From the NCBI GenBank assembly GCA_001839685.1, contig MLAK01001437.1:105358-133869 (forward strand): a stretch of 28,512 nt of DNA, given 5' to 3'. The position numbers and the translations under genes were made by a program. The DNA comes from Tritrichomonas foetus. Lineage: Eukaryota > Parabasalia > Tritrichomonadida > Tritrichomonadidae. The notes under the pieces are model-generated. The model worked only from the letters and a program-made list of their open reading frames with translations, did not search any database and was not told where the DNA came from. The first letter of the stretch is position 1, and every line of letters begins with the position of its first letter. Positions 17,797 to 26,714 of the stretch are shown here, one piece after another.

Positions 17797-20160
17797 ATGC
17801 GAACTATCACTCAATTTAAATATTCTGGGAAATATTATTTTTCATTGGATAGTTGGCCGATTTTCAAAAATAAACGTTCGTCAACTTCACGTGTGAAGTT
17901 TAAACGCAGATTGGAACCTGAAGAGATGAAGCCTTATGATCTCGAAACTTACCACGAAAAACGCGAAATTATACAGCGAAAGTTTAAAAATCAAATTTTT
18001 ACAGTCGATGAAAATGCATATGCTATTAATATCCATTGGTTTTCTGATTTTCTCGATCCAAGAAACATACACTTTTCGATTCCAATCAACAACTACTCCT
18101 TTATTGACGACAATGAACAGATTTCTATGACGCGCGCCAGAGATAGAGATTACCAAATAGTCACCAAAGAAATTTGGGATTTATTACTATATTGGTATGG
18201 TGGAGGACCATCTGTTCCAGTAAATGTGAAATACAATTCTGTCAGAAATGTTCCATGCCCAGTTGACCATCCAATGACCGTTTTTTGTATTTATAAACAA
18301 CAAAAAAAACCTTTACAAACTTATGATTTCATGTTGATAAAAGAATTAAAATTAATTGCCTTAAAAGCTTTTGATTTTAATGAAAATAGTGCAGCAAGAC
18401 TCCTTCAAACAAATGTTAATGGTTCTTATGTACTTTTAAAAGATAAGAATCAGCTCAGCACCCTTGGAATTCAAAATGAGCAAAATTTGTTTCTTGATAT
18501 TTGTGAGGAATACTACGGATGGTCGATTCAGATCGAAAATGAAAATTCCAATGATGAAAACTACAACAGTGATTATGACAATGACAATATTTATGATGAA
18601 AATGCTGACGATGAAAATATAGATGATGAAGATTTATCAAATCAAAAGCCGAGATATAAGAAACTTCCAATGCTTCGAACTAAAATCCCAGAAAAAAATC
18701 ATTCAAATACTGCCAAAATGAAACCAAAAAGTTTTGCTTCTTACAATGACAGAAGCAATTACTATCAAAACGATAAAATTAATCTTAAAAATGATAACAA
18801 CGAAAATAATGATTCTGATGACAATAAAAATGAAAAATATTTGGAAAATAGTAGTGGTAATGAAATTAGTAATTCATTTTATGGCAGTTCAAGTGTCAAT
18901 GAAGATGAGATATTTGGTGATGTTCCAAAAGAGGAAGAATATGTGAATAATCAAGAAGAATATCGTCCAAATTATGATTATTTACATAGTTACGATCGCC
19001 CTTACCATTATAACTCTGGTTATAATAGTGGCTATGATAGTAACTATTCGATTTCAACTTCATTATATAATAATAATTATAATAATAGGATGCTTAATTA
19101 TTATCGGCCACTTGGACCTGGAAAAGTTGGGCTTCGCAATCTAGGAAATACCTGTTTTTTTAATTCAGGTGTTCAGTGTATCACGCATATTATGCAATTA
19201 ATTCGCTATTTTAAGCATGTAAGTAAATGGCAAAGAGAACTAAATATAACAAATCCACTTGGAATGAAAGGAAGATTAGCTGTTGAATTTTATAAAATTG
19301 TACAGAGATTATGGGATGGGGAAGAAAATGCAATTGAACCATTGGGATTAAAATCAGTAATTGGACAATTTGCACCACAATTTTCTGGTTTTGATCAACA
19401 AGATGCACATGAGCTTATTACTTTTCTACTTGATGGAATTCATGAAGATTTAAATCGATGTAAAGAAAAACCATATGTTGAAACAATCACTGGAGATGGA
19501 ACTGATGATAATAAAACAGCTGAAAAAGCATGGAAAACTCATAAACTTCGAAATGATAGCGTGATTGTTGATTTATTCCATGGACAACTTAGATCACGTT
19601 TAATTTGTCCAAATTGTAACTCTACAACTGTGGTTTTTGATCCATATTTAGCATTATCGATTCCAGTATCAAGGCCAAAAAGAAAAGAATATAAGTTTTT
19701 GTACGTTCCTATGAATTTTACAGCTCAATATCAATATAAAAGACTTCCTGTAATTGAAGGTGAAACATATAAAGATGTATGTAATAGATTGAAAGAAAAA
19801 GTTGGAACAGATCACTCTGTTGTTTTTGGTCTAATGAATGAAAATACATTTAGATGGGGAATTGATACTTATTATAGTGATGATACAGAATATACAGCCT
19901 TTGAAATAATAGATGATGATGATATAATTTATATACCATGTGTATTGAAAGCTGATATAAAAAGCTATTTCTATTCGTCTTATGTGACAGAAAAAATAAT
20001 ATTAGGGCCAATTTTAATTCCATGTGAAGAAAATAGTCTAACAAAAGAATATTTAAGTGAAAAAATTGCTAAAATTCTATCAGTTGTGTGGGATAAAGAA
20101 AAGCCTCCAATGGAATTTACCTATTCTATAAGACAATATAGTAGCGCCGGATTTGAGTGA
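17797..20160 (+). CDS. Ubiquitin-specific protease, N-terminal half (split by transposon)
   Basis: Left part of a C19-family deubiquitinase, 787 residues as it stands. ATG 17797 is the first ATG; the frame is open upstream to a GTG at 17755. Residues about 10-135 are a DUSP domain, ending in IWDLLLYWYGGGP. About 160-235 is ubiquitin-like. About 240-430 is an acidic Asn/Asp-rich linker. The USP catalytic domain then opens with GLRNLGNTCFFNS; the catalytic Cys is about residue 453 (codon 19153). QQDAHE follows, then the first zinc-binding pair CPNC, and an inserted Ubl-like stretch. Architecture matches the USP4/11/15-type and yeast Ubp12. The frame enters the inserted element at 20139, adds six residues and stops at TGA 20158-20160. 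Alone it lacks the second zinc pair and the His/Asp box, so it should not be an active protease. Confidence 0.9.
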   Translation: MRTITQFKYSGKYYFSLDSWPIFKNKRSSTSRVKFKRRLEPEEMKPYDLETYHEKREIIQRKFKNQIFTVDENAYAINIHWFSDFLDPRNIHFSIPINNYSFIDDNEQISMTRARDRDYQIVTKEIWDLLLYWYGGGPSVPVNVKYNSVRNVPCPVDHPMTVFCIYKQQKKPLQTYDFMLIKELKLIALKAFDFNENSAARLLQTNVNGSYVLLKDKNQLSTLGIQNEQNLFLDICEEYYGWSIQIENENSNDENYNSDYDNDNIYDENADDENIDDEDLSNQKPRYKKLPMLRTKIPEKNHSNTAKMKPKSFASYNDRSNYYQNDKINLKNDNNENNDSDDNKNEKYLENSSGNEISNSFYGSSSVNEDEIFGDVPKEEEYVNNQEEYRPNYDYLHSYDRPYHYNSGYNSGYDSNYSISTSLYNNNYNNRMLNYYRPLGPGKVGLRNLGNTCFFNSGVQCITHIMQLIRYFKHVSKWQRELNITNPLGMKGRLAVEFYKIVQRLWDGEENAIEPLGLKSVIGQFAPQFSGFDQQDAHELITFLLDGIHEDLNRCKEKPYVETITGDGTDDNKTAEKAWKTHKLRNDSVIVDLFHGQLRSRLICPNCNSTTVVFDPYLALSIPVSRPKRKEYKFLYVPMNFTAQYQYKRLPVIEGETYKDVCNRLKEKVGTDHSVVFGLMNENTFRWGIDTYYSDDTEYTAFEIIDDDDIIYIPCVLKADIKSYFYSSYVTEKIILGPILIPCEENSLTKEYLSEKIAKILSVVWDKEKPPMEFTYSIRQYSSAGFE
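20137..20138. other. Left TA target-site duplication
   Basis: TA immediately precedes the left terminal repeat (which begins TAGTAGCGCC) and is matched by TA at 22205-22206. TA is the target of Tc1/mariner/pogo-type elements. With a TA duplication the flanking protease frame is restored by excision; a TATA duplication would not restore it. Confidence 0.85.
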
Positions 20161-20473
20161 AAACGTCGGTTTCGAAGTGAAAACATTCAGCTTTTTGATA
20201 ATATATCTGGTTTGTAATTGAAAGAATTATGATCGTTGTAATAAATAAAACATGAATATCTAAAGATCAATTTAAATTTATTGTTTAATATTTATATAAA
20301 TAATTTAGTTTATTGTGAAGATTAAATTAACACAGTCTCGTAAATTTTTTTTTCTGGAATCGTAAATTAAATTCGCAATTTCGACTTTTTCAAAATTAAA
20401 CGAAAATGACTTAATGCATCTATTAACATCATATATGCATATATTTATTGAAAATTTGGATAAAAAACAGATT
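20139..20473 (+). repeat. Left terminal inverted repeat, 335 bp
   Basis: This repeat mirrors 21869-22204. It includes a nine-T tract and ends near CAGATT. It shows one difference from the right copy: six rather than seven A in the GGATAAAAAACAG segment. Its first 22 bases supply the last codons (SSAGFE) and the stop of the upstream protease fragment. Confidence 0.95.
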
Positions 20474-20508
20474 TGGAATCTTATAAGAAATTTTTACTTT
20501 TCTCTAAA

Positions 20509-21824
20509 TTATTCAACTTCATGATGTGAAGTTTTTGCGATTAGTATATTTTTGAAAGACTCTGAAAATGAAAACCCAATAACTTGGCCATTGGACACAT
20601 GAATTGGGAAGCCACTTGCTTCCCATGAAGTACGAATTAATTCGCTAGTCGTTACAGTTTCAAAAGATTTTTTAATTCTTAGCAACTTACGTGTAAATTT
20701 AGATTCAATTTCGTTGTTTCCTGGGGTGACAGAATATTTCTTTTTTACTGCTCCAAAATATGAAACGTCCAACATTTGCGTAATGTGCGATGAGTGTGCA
20801 GGAAGAGGAATGAGATGAATATAACCTATTTCATTTAATGCTTGGATAACATTTGAGTGAAAATGTGACTTGAACCCATCTGCAATGATATAACAAGGTT
20901 TTTCTTGACCAATAACTGTACGAACTGATGCAATATATGGCTTGAGGATAGTGTTTACCCAGTATAGCATCGATTCAATGTTCATGTATCCTTTTGGTGT
21001 AGAATAATATGATCCCCATCTGAAAAAGAAAGTATCATTTATATCCTCGTCCATCGTCTTCCGTGTAGATAAACAAAGAGGTTTTAAGCATGTACAAGCT
21101 GCTGTTATACATGAAACGACAGAAATATGATGCTGATCGGTTTTTTCCCGCCAAAATGCTTTGATGTTGCAGTTTTTGTGAATGTAGACATATTTGCGCT
21201 TACCTTTTTCTGGACGTCTTCCGAATCCTGTCTCATCGAAATTTATGAGAAGCAGCGGATCAGGTGGATTTTTCATCATTTCATTAATCATTGTCAGATA
21301 GGTTTCAACTTCGTCAAGTGATATATTCGAACGAGAATCATCGATAGAATCTGCTTTTACGCGAACTATTAATTCTTCATGTCTTTTGCGAAAATCGCAC
21401 AACCAATCGCGTGAAAAACTTTTATCTATACCAGTTCTTTTCTGTATAGTTCACTTGCAATATCTCGAATATCCTTCCCGGAAAAACAATCATTTAAGCA
21501 CTGCTGTTCTCGGATAAGTGTACAAATTTGAATTTCTTCATCTTCTGATAACAATTTCCTTTTAGGTAAAACAACAACCGTAGTTTCTAGAAAAGTATCA
21601 GATTTCAGTGCTTTGTAATATGCGCGGGTTGACAAACCTAGAAGAAACATTATTGTTCGAACTGGGATCTCTGGGATCACATTTTTCAAAAATAGAATTT
21701 GTGCATGTAACGAAGGGGCCGACCTGAAATCACTGCTAATCAGCATTTTATGTAGTTTCTCACCATCTAAGACTCCATATGCCTCCACACATTTGATAAT
21801 AGAAGGAACAGGAACGGGATTCAT
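20509..21824 (-). pseudogene. DDE_1/pogo-like transposase, frameshifted
   Basis: Reads from ATG 21824 for 132 codons to TAG at 21426, then continues in another frame to 20509. The N-terminal part has a helix-turn-helix feel (SEDEEIQICTLIREQQ). The shifted frame resumes with RTGIDKSFSRDWLCDF, typical of the region before the catalytic domain. The catalytic domain shows three acidic residues: Asp in LLINFDETGFG, Asp in CYIIADGFKSHF, and Asp in HITQMLDVSYFG, with 36 residues between the last two. This is the DDE_1 (CENP-B/Tigger/pogo) pattern. The switch lies at the four-A run (plus-strand TTTT, 21438-21441). One missing A explains it, and the uninterrupted gene would have about 438 codons, a normal length. 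The break may be real or a sequencing error. If real, this copy cannot make full-length transposase. Confidence 0.88.
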
Positions 21825-21868
21825 TCACTATATAATGTTCTTAACGTACAGAATCCAGAAATTCCTCG

Positions 21869-22204
21869 AATCTGTTTTTTTATCCAAATTTTCAATAAAT
21901 ATATGCATATATGATGTTAATAGATGCATTAAGTCATTTTCGTTTAATTTTGAAAAAGTCGAAATTGCGAATTTAATTTACGATTCCAGAAAAAAAAATT
22001 TACGAGACTGTGTTAATTTAATCTTCACAATAAACTAAATTATTTATATAAATATTAAACAATAAATTTAAATTGATCTTTAGATATTCATGTTTTATTT
22101 ATTACAACGATCATAATTCTTTCAATTACAAACCAGATATATTATCAAAAAGCTGAATGTTTTCACTTCGAAACCGACGTTTTCACTCAAATCCGGCGCT
22201 ACTA
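21869..22204 (-). repeat. Right terminal inverted repeat, 336 bp
   Basis: Reverse complement of the left repeat with one extra base in a T run. It contains, by chance, an ATG at 22157 in frame with the downstream half of the protease gene. Confidence 0.95.
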
Positions 22205-23869
22205 TATGCAGAAAAAATTAAAATTCCAGAAAAAAGCAGAAATCCTGTCTTGCATAAAGAAAATAGCAGAGTTGAAGTTAATCCAAATAGTAAGGAATCA
22301 ATTAATACATGGGAAACTAATGCAAATACAACAGAAGTAAGCACAAACATAACAGAAGTAAACACAAGCACAGCAGAAGTAAACACAAACATAACAGAAG
22401 TAAACGCAAACACAGCAGAAGTAAGCACAAGCACAATCTTGACGGAGGCAAATACAAGCATGGCAAAAGATATAAATACTGAAGAAAGTATAAAAAAATT
22501 AACTTATAATAATACAGAAAACGAATCTTCAAAAGATCCTCTATTCGAAATTATTAATGAAAATAATAAAAATGCAGAAAACAATAACAATATTAATGAA
22601 AACACTCTTGAGTCCAAAGGTGTAACTAATTTTATTTTGGATAATCCCAATAAATCAACGAATAATGCAGAATCTACAGTTAATGAATCAAATACTAATA
22701 AATTTGAAAATGATAATAAAACAATAACAAATAATATTTCATTAAATTCTAAGAACCAAATCAACGACGAAGACAATTACAGCGAAGAAAAGCCTAAAAT
22801 TCAAATTAAATCTCTTAATATTTCGAAAGACTTAAATTTTGCAAATTTATCAGATCAAATTGTATCTGCTTATATAACTGCAGAAGGTTATCATGATCCA
22901 AATTTTTCCTCGGAGTATCTAGTCATGCATCATGTTGATTCTAATCCTCTAGTAAATGAGATCAATAGAGATATAAAACTCACACTTAATGAATGCTTAA
23001 ATTTATTTTCGGTGAATGAAAAACTTGATGAAAATAATCAATGGTTTTGCCCGCATTGTAGAAAATTTGTTTGTGCTGATAAGAAAATGGATATTTGGTC
23101 TGTTCCAAAATGTTTAATAATACATCTAAAAAGGTTTATTACAACACAACATTCTACATATTCATCTAAAGTGTCAACATCAATTCTGTATGACCAAATT
23201 TTGGATATGTCAAACTATGTAATTGGTCCACAAGATAAAAACTCAATGAAGTACCAATTAAAAGCTGTAAGTGAACATATGGGTAGTACATATGCTGGGC
23301 ACTATACAGCAATGGCATTAGTAGATGAAAACTTTTCTTTTCATCAACAATATACGTATTCAAAAATCCAACAGCGATCAAATAAAAAGAAGTGGTACTC
23401 TTTTAATGATAGTAATGTAAGAGAAATAGAAGATGTAAAATCAGTTCAATCAGAGGATGCTTATGTTCTTTTCTATGAACGAATTGATGATCAGCAAAAT
23501 GAAGAAGAAGAAGAGGAAGAAACTGAAACGGAAGAAAAAATTACAGGAAAGTCACATGAATTTACCACTGGTAAATCACCAACAATACATTTCCCTCACC
23601 CGTTTACAGATTCACATGAAGAATCATCTGAAAAAGACACAGTCAAAGAAGAGGAAGATACAAATGAAAATAAGAGTGATAATAATGAGAAAGATGATCA
23701 ACAAAGTGAAGTTTATAAGTATTCACATAGGATGAAATTAATGCCAAGCCAAAAAATCACAATGAATGAATTCCTCCAGAAAGAAAAATTGAAATCTGTC
23801 TTGGATTCTCTAGAAGAAGAAGAAGAGTATGATGAAGATATGTTTAAGAGAAGAAGTTTTAACTTCTAA
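22157..23869 (+). CDS. Ubiquitin-specific protease, C-terminal half (split by transposon)
   Basis: Right part of the split deubiquitinase, 570 codons as an open frame. Its only upstream ATG (22157) is inside the transposon repeat; residues 1-16 are transposon-encoded and host sequence starts at residue 17. Residues about 20-230 are an Asn/Thr/Glu-rich linker with a seven-residue repeat. The catalytic domain resumes at about 270: second zinc pair CPHC at 298-301, WSVPKCLIIHLKRF at 314-327, the His box YAGHYTAM with catalytic His at about 382, and WYSFNDSNV at 413-421 carrying the third catalytic position. The domain ends with EDAYVLFYER. The tail is acidic, with a conserved-looking KITMNEFLQKEK near the end. 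No degenerate codons or stops are seen, consistent with recent interruption. Whether it is translated is unknown; without the Cys box it should be inactive. Confidence 0.85.
   Translation: MFSLRNRRFHSNPALLYAEKIKIPEKSRNPVLHKENSRVEVNPNSKESINTWETNANTTEVSTNITEVNTSTAEVNTNITEVNANTAEVSTSTILTEANTSMAKDINTEESIKKLTYNNTENESSKDPLFEIINENNKNAENNNNINENTLESKGVTNFILDNPNKSTNNAESTVNESNTNKFENDNKTITNNISLNSKNQINDEDNYSEEKPKIQIKSLNISKDLNFANLSDQIVSAYITAEGYHDPNFSSEYLVMHHVDSNPLVNEINRDIKLTLNECLNLFSVNEKLDENNQWFCPHCRKFVCADKKMDIWSVPKCLIIHLKRFITTQHSTYSSKVSTSILYDQILDMSNYVIGPQDKNSMKYQLKAVSEHMGSTYAGHYTAMALVDENFSFHQQYTYSKIQQRSNKKKWYSFNDSNVREIEDVKSVQSEDAYVLFYERIDDQQNEEEEEEETETEEKITGKSHEFTTGKSPTIHFPHPFTDSHEESSEKDTVKEEEDTNENKSDNNEKDDQQSEVYKYSHRMKLMPSQKITMNEFLQKEKLKSVLDSLEEEEEYDEDMFKRRSFNF
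22205..22206. other. Right TA target-site duplication
   Basis: TA follows the right terminal repeat and matches 20137-20138. Reading from TA at 20137-20138 directly into 22207 keeps the protease frame (junction IRQY-AEKIK). Confidence 0.85.
22331..22435 (+). repeat. Five-copy 21-bp (7-residue) repeat in the USP linker
   Basis: Five in-frame copies of a 21-bp unit encode (T/A)EVNTN(I/T)-type heptads in the linker between the two halves of the protease catalytic domain. Copies differ at a few bases. The length keeps frame, so copy number could vary without harm. Confidence 0.9.
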
Positions 23870-25339
23870 TTCTGAAATACCAAATCTCTTGTTTGTTTTT
23901 CTATAAATATATATATAGTTAATGTTGTAAAATAGTGATATAAATTTATCTTTCCTGTTCTTTTCTCTAGATTTTTCCAATCAAGTTAATTCTAGTCAAT
24001 ATTAAATCCTTACAGGACAATTTATTCTGATATAGTAAAAACAATAAAAATTCTCAAGTGAAAAATGATCAGATTATGACACATATGCGTTGATATCATT
24101 TTAAACAAAGTGATTGAAAATTGAATGATGATTTAAAAAAATTCGATAGATATAGATGTATACAAACCAAATAGTCTTAACGTACGAAATCACTAAAATG
24201 ATCCTTATCATCAGTATTACTTAATGCCATCAGTCAAAAATCAAAAACCAAATAGCTAAAAGAATGACGAAAATTTCCCTTATCGCAAACTTCGCAAATG
24301 GCCGAATTCAAAAATATTTCGAAAATGATTCTGAAGAAGCTATTGTTTCAGTTTTCGGGTGATAAGTCTTTCAGTCAATTGTTAAATCTATTTTTTATAG
24401 TTATGAGCCATATTTATTCATAGTTTTGAAATTTTGCAACAATTAAACCGAAAAAAGAGCGATTTTGGAGAAAGCATAAAAAAAAAATTGTGAGAAGCTT
24501 TTTTTCCAAGAATCACAAAGATTATAATACTGCTTCCCATAATTCTATTTACACTTCTTCTATCGATTTTTAATTAAAAATCGCGAAAATTTTGATAGTT
24601 TTAACTCAGTGATGTTGAATTAATTCAATTTCCATTTGACAAATATGAATGTATTGAAATCTTTTCTGTCATAAAATTTTTGTATATGAAGAAAATAGAC
24701 TGGCAGTCCTCAACAGCACATTCTCAAGCAGGGATACAGATACAACGATTGAAAGACCAAATCAAGAAAAATGGAATCCAATATGTTTTTTTCCAGACTC
24801 GATGCCAAGTGAATTTTCTGATGACTCGCCATTTAGATGGCAAAACATTCGTAATCTTCTCATTGATGCCTAAATTTTTTTTATTTATATCAAAATTATT
24901 AATATTTTTTTTATACTTCATTTTTGTATTTTGGAAAACATTATAATTTTCGATGGAGGGTCATATGATAATAAAAAGCACGATTTATGATCAGAAATAA
25001 TCAAGATATTAATGCTATAAAATCACTTTTTATCTCTATAATTCTCAGAAATTTCTGTGGGGTTTATTTTTTTCTCACAATTTTTTTTTGGATTTGGTTT
25101 TCTCTGTATCTTGATTTTTAAATTATAATATTTATATATTATTAATAGGATTACAATTAAATAATATTTAGATGACAATAATGTCAACAATTATTCATTT
25201 AGATCTCTCAATAGTCTTCTACATCTAGAGCTAGTTAGTTTGTATACATCTATAGATATCTACTTTGACTTTTTGTAGGATTCACGACTCGTGAAAAAGT
25301 TGGTTATGTAAACTTTTGAATTTTTGATGTTTTATTTCA
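23870..25339. other. Gene-poor spacer with one coding relic
   Basis: About 1.47 kb of AT-rich sequence downstream of the split protease. Apart from the 71-codon frame at 24658-24873 (listed separately), I see no gene, RNA or structured repeat. Confidence 0.5.
24658..24873 (+). pseudogene. 71-codon coding relic without a start codon
   Basis: The frame is open from the codon after TGA 24655-24657 to TAA 24871-24873, which reads TAAA. The translation is much less AT-biased than the spacer around it and reads like a real protein end: FFPDSMPSEFSDDSPFRW, then QNIRNLLIDA and stop. There is no ATG near its beginning. An overlapping frame with a usable start (an ATG in the 24680-24946 frame) gives only low-quality sequence after the first 30 residues. 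I take this as the surviving C-terminal end of a lost gene. The family is not recognised. Confidence 0.35.
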
Positions 25340-26710
25340 ATGGGCGAACATATGGAGGAACAAATTCGCCTCCTCGATGAGAAAAGCTTTGATTTTTGGC
25401 ATCAAGAAATGGTTCGATCCATTGACTCCGGTAATTCAAATGATGCTATGTTCGCTCAACTTCAAATGATCCGATTTTTTCGAGGCGATAAATCGGATAT
25501 ATTCTCATCAATCAAAATCCCCGCCTTTTATCGTTCAGTCATCGACTTCATCAGTGCAAATTCCAAAAAATACGATTTTTATTCTATCAGCTCGATAAAA
25601 GAGAACAGCTCTTTCGATATAATAGATTTGTTAAATATATCTTTTTGCCACCTCTCAATTGGCGACTATATTCGGGCTTTTTATTACCTGGGGAAAATTC
25701 AAAGCATGAACCAACACGACAATCTGCCGCCAGAGTACTTTTTCGCCATTGGAATATGCCATGTCTATTTTCAGCGATACAAAGAATCGATAGATTTTCT
25801 TACAATTTCTCATGAGAACAGTTTTTCAGATATTATTAAATACAATTCAATATTTTTTAAAGCATTTTCATTAATGAAAATAAATCGGATTGATGAATCG
25901 ATTTTTGAATTCAGCAAACTTTTGGATTTGAATCACCCTCAAATTTCAGTAGATGATGTCTCCTTACAAATTGCCTCTTTGCTCTATAAAAAAGGTGAGA
26001 AAACAAAAGCATTTTCTATTTATTCAAGCCTTGAAAACAAAAATTTAGCTATTGTTTCAATTGAAAGGGCGTATAATAAAATTACTGATGGTTTGTTTAT
26101 TTCGGCTTTTGATGACCTCAAAAACGTTTTAAATGATGAACATTCAAAATTTGATCGCTCAATTTTGATGGGATTTTGTTTTTATTGTCAAAACGATTAT
26201 ATAAATGCCTATCGTTGTTTTAGGCCACTTTCCAACTATGACGAAATTGACTGGAAACTTTGGTTTATGCTAGGTCTTATTTTTATAAAAAGCGATCGTC
26301 AATTGGATGCAATTAATGCCTTTGGAAATTCTTTTTCAATTAATCCAGCATCAGAAAAAGTTGGATTGAACCTTGCTGCAGCTTATGAACTTTCATGGAA
26401 ATTTCAAGATGCTGCCACTTTTTATGATCGAGTAAGTATTGCATCACCTTATAAAGAATACGCAAAAACACGTTATATTTATTTGAAGAATAAAATAGTG
26501 CATGAGTTTGAAGCAAATTTGAAACCAGAAATTTTTGAACTGGATATTGATGAACTTTTTATTCCACCAACTGAAAGGCTTTCTCGAGCTTATTTGGAAG
26601 GGCCACTTTTTCTCCCTGAAGAACTCAAATTCGTTTCTGAAAAACCTAAAATGAATGAAACTCATCAAAGAATATCAAATTTCAAAGAAAACTGCCCAAA
26701 AACTGAATGA
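25340..26710 (+). CDS. TPR-like helical repeat protein, 456 aa
   Basis: An uninterrupted frame from ATG 25340 (a second in-frame ATG is at 25352) to TGA 26710. The protein is mostly paired helices of about 34 residues with TPR-like spacing of small and aromatic residues. The clearest are at about 315-345 (WFMLGLIFIKSDRQLDAINA, then FGNSFSINP) and 350-380 (NLAAAYELSWKFQDAATFYDRVSIASP). Weaker repeats lie at 90-290. TPR arrays bind other proteins. The WFMLG...NLAAAYE pattern recalls Cyc8/Ssn6- or APC-type repeats, but the match is too general to name a complex. The C-terminal 60 residues are charged and non-repeating. There is no signal peptide or TM. Nineteen bases after the stop a two-copy hairpin array begins, which the 3' UTR would contain if transcription runs that far. 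Confidence 0.88.
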   Translation: MGEHMEEQIRLLDEKSFDFWHQEMVRSIDSGNSNDAMFAQLQMIRFFRGDKSDIFSSIKIPAFYRSVIDFISANSKKYDFYSISSIKENSSFDIIDLLNISFCHLSIGDYIRAFYYLGKIQSMNQHDNLPPEYFFAIGICHVYFQRYKESIDFLTISHENSFSDIIKYNSIFFKAFSLMKINRIDESIFEFSKLLDLNHPQISVDDVSLQIASLLYKKGEKTKAFSIYSSLENKNLAIVSIERAYNKITDGLFISAFDDLKNVLNDEHSKFDRSILMGFCFYCQNDYINAYRCFRPLSNYDEIDWKLWFMLGLIFIKSDRQLDAINAFGNSFSINPASEKVGLNLAAAYELSWKFQDAATFYDRVSIASPYKEYAKTRYIYLKNKIVHEFEANLKPEIFELDIDELFIPPTERLSRAYLEGPLFLPEELKFVSEKPKMNETHQRISNFKENCPKTE

Positions 26711-26714
26711 TAGG

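Larger units (their letters stand above)
20139..22204. mobile_element. 2,066-bp DDE_1/pogo-like DNA transposon with 335-bp TIRs
   Basis: The element begins TAGTAGCGCCGG and ends with the exact complement CCGGCGCTACTA. Inverted repeats run 20139-20473 and 21869-22204; by eye they are identical except for one base in an A run. Between them, on the minus strand, lies one transposase gene with a one-base frameshift. TA duplications flank the element. It sits inside the catalytic region of a deubiquitinase gene. TIR identity and the clean, otherwise intact host gene halves indicate a recent insertion. TIRs over 300 bp are long for Tc1/mariner relatives. Confidence 0.95.

Noticed and set aside
21426..21450. 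Programmed -1 frameshift joining the two transposase frames
   Set aside because: No typical X XXY YYZ heptamer is present at the junction; a lost A in an A-run is simpler. Kept as an alternative only.
20137..22208. TATA as a 4-bp target duplication for the transposon
   Set aside because: The sequence allows it (TATA on both sides), but joining with one TATA breaks the protease frame, while joining with one TA restores it; TA also fits the transposase family.
24680..24946. 88-codon frame as a gene
   Set aside because: Its later half is a Phe/Ile/Leu run from AT-rich sequence; the overlapping frame ending at 24873 has the better coding signal.
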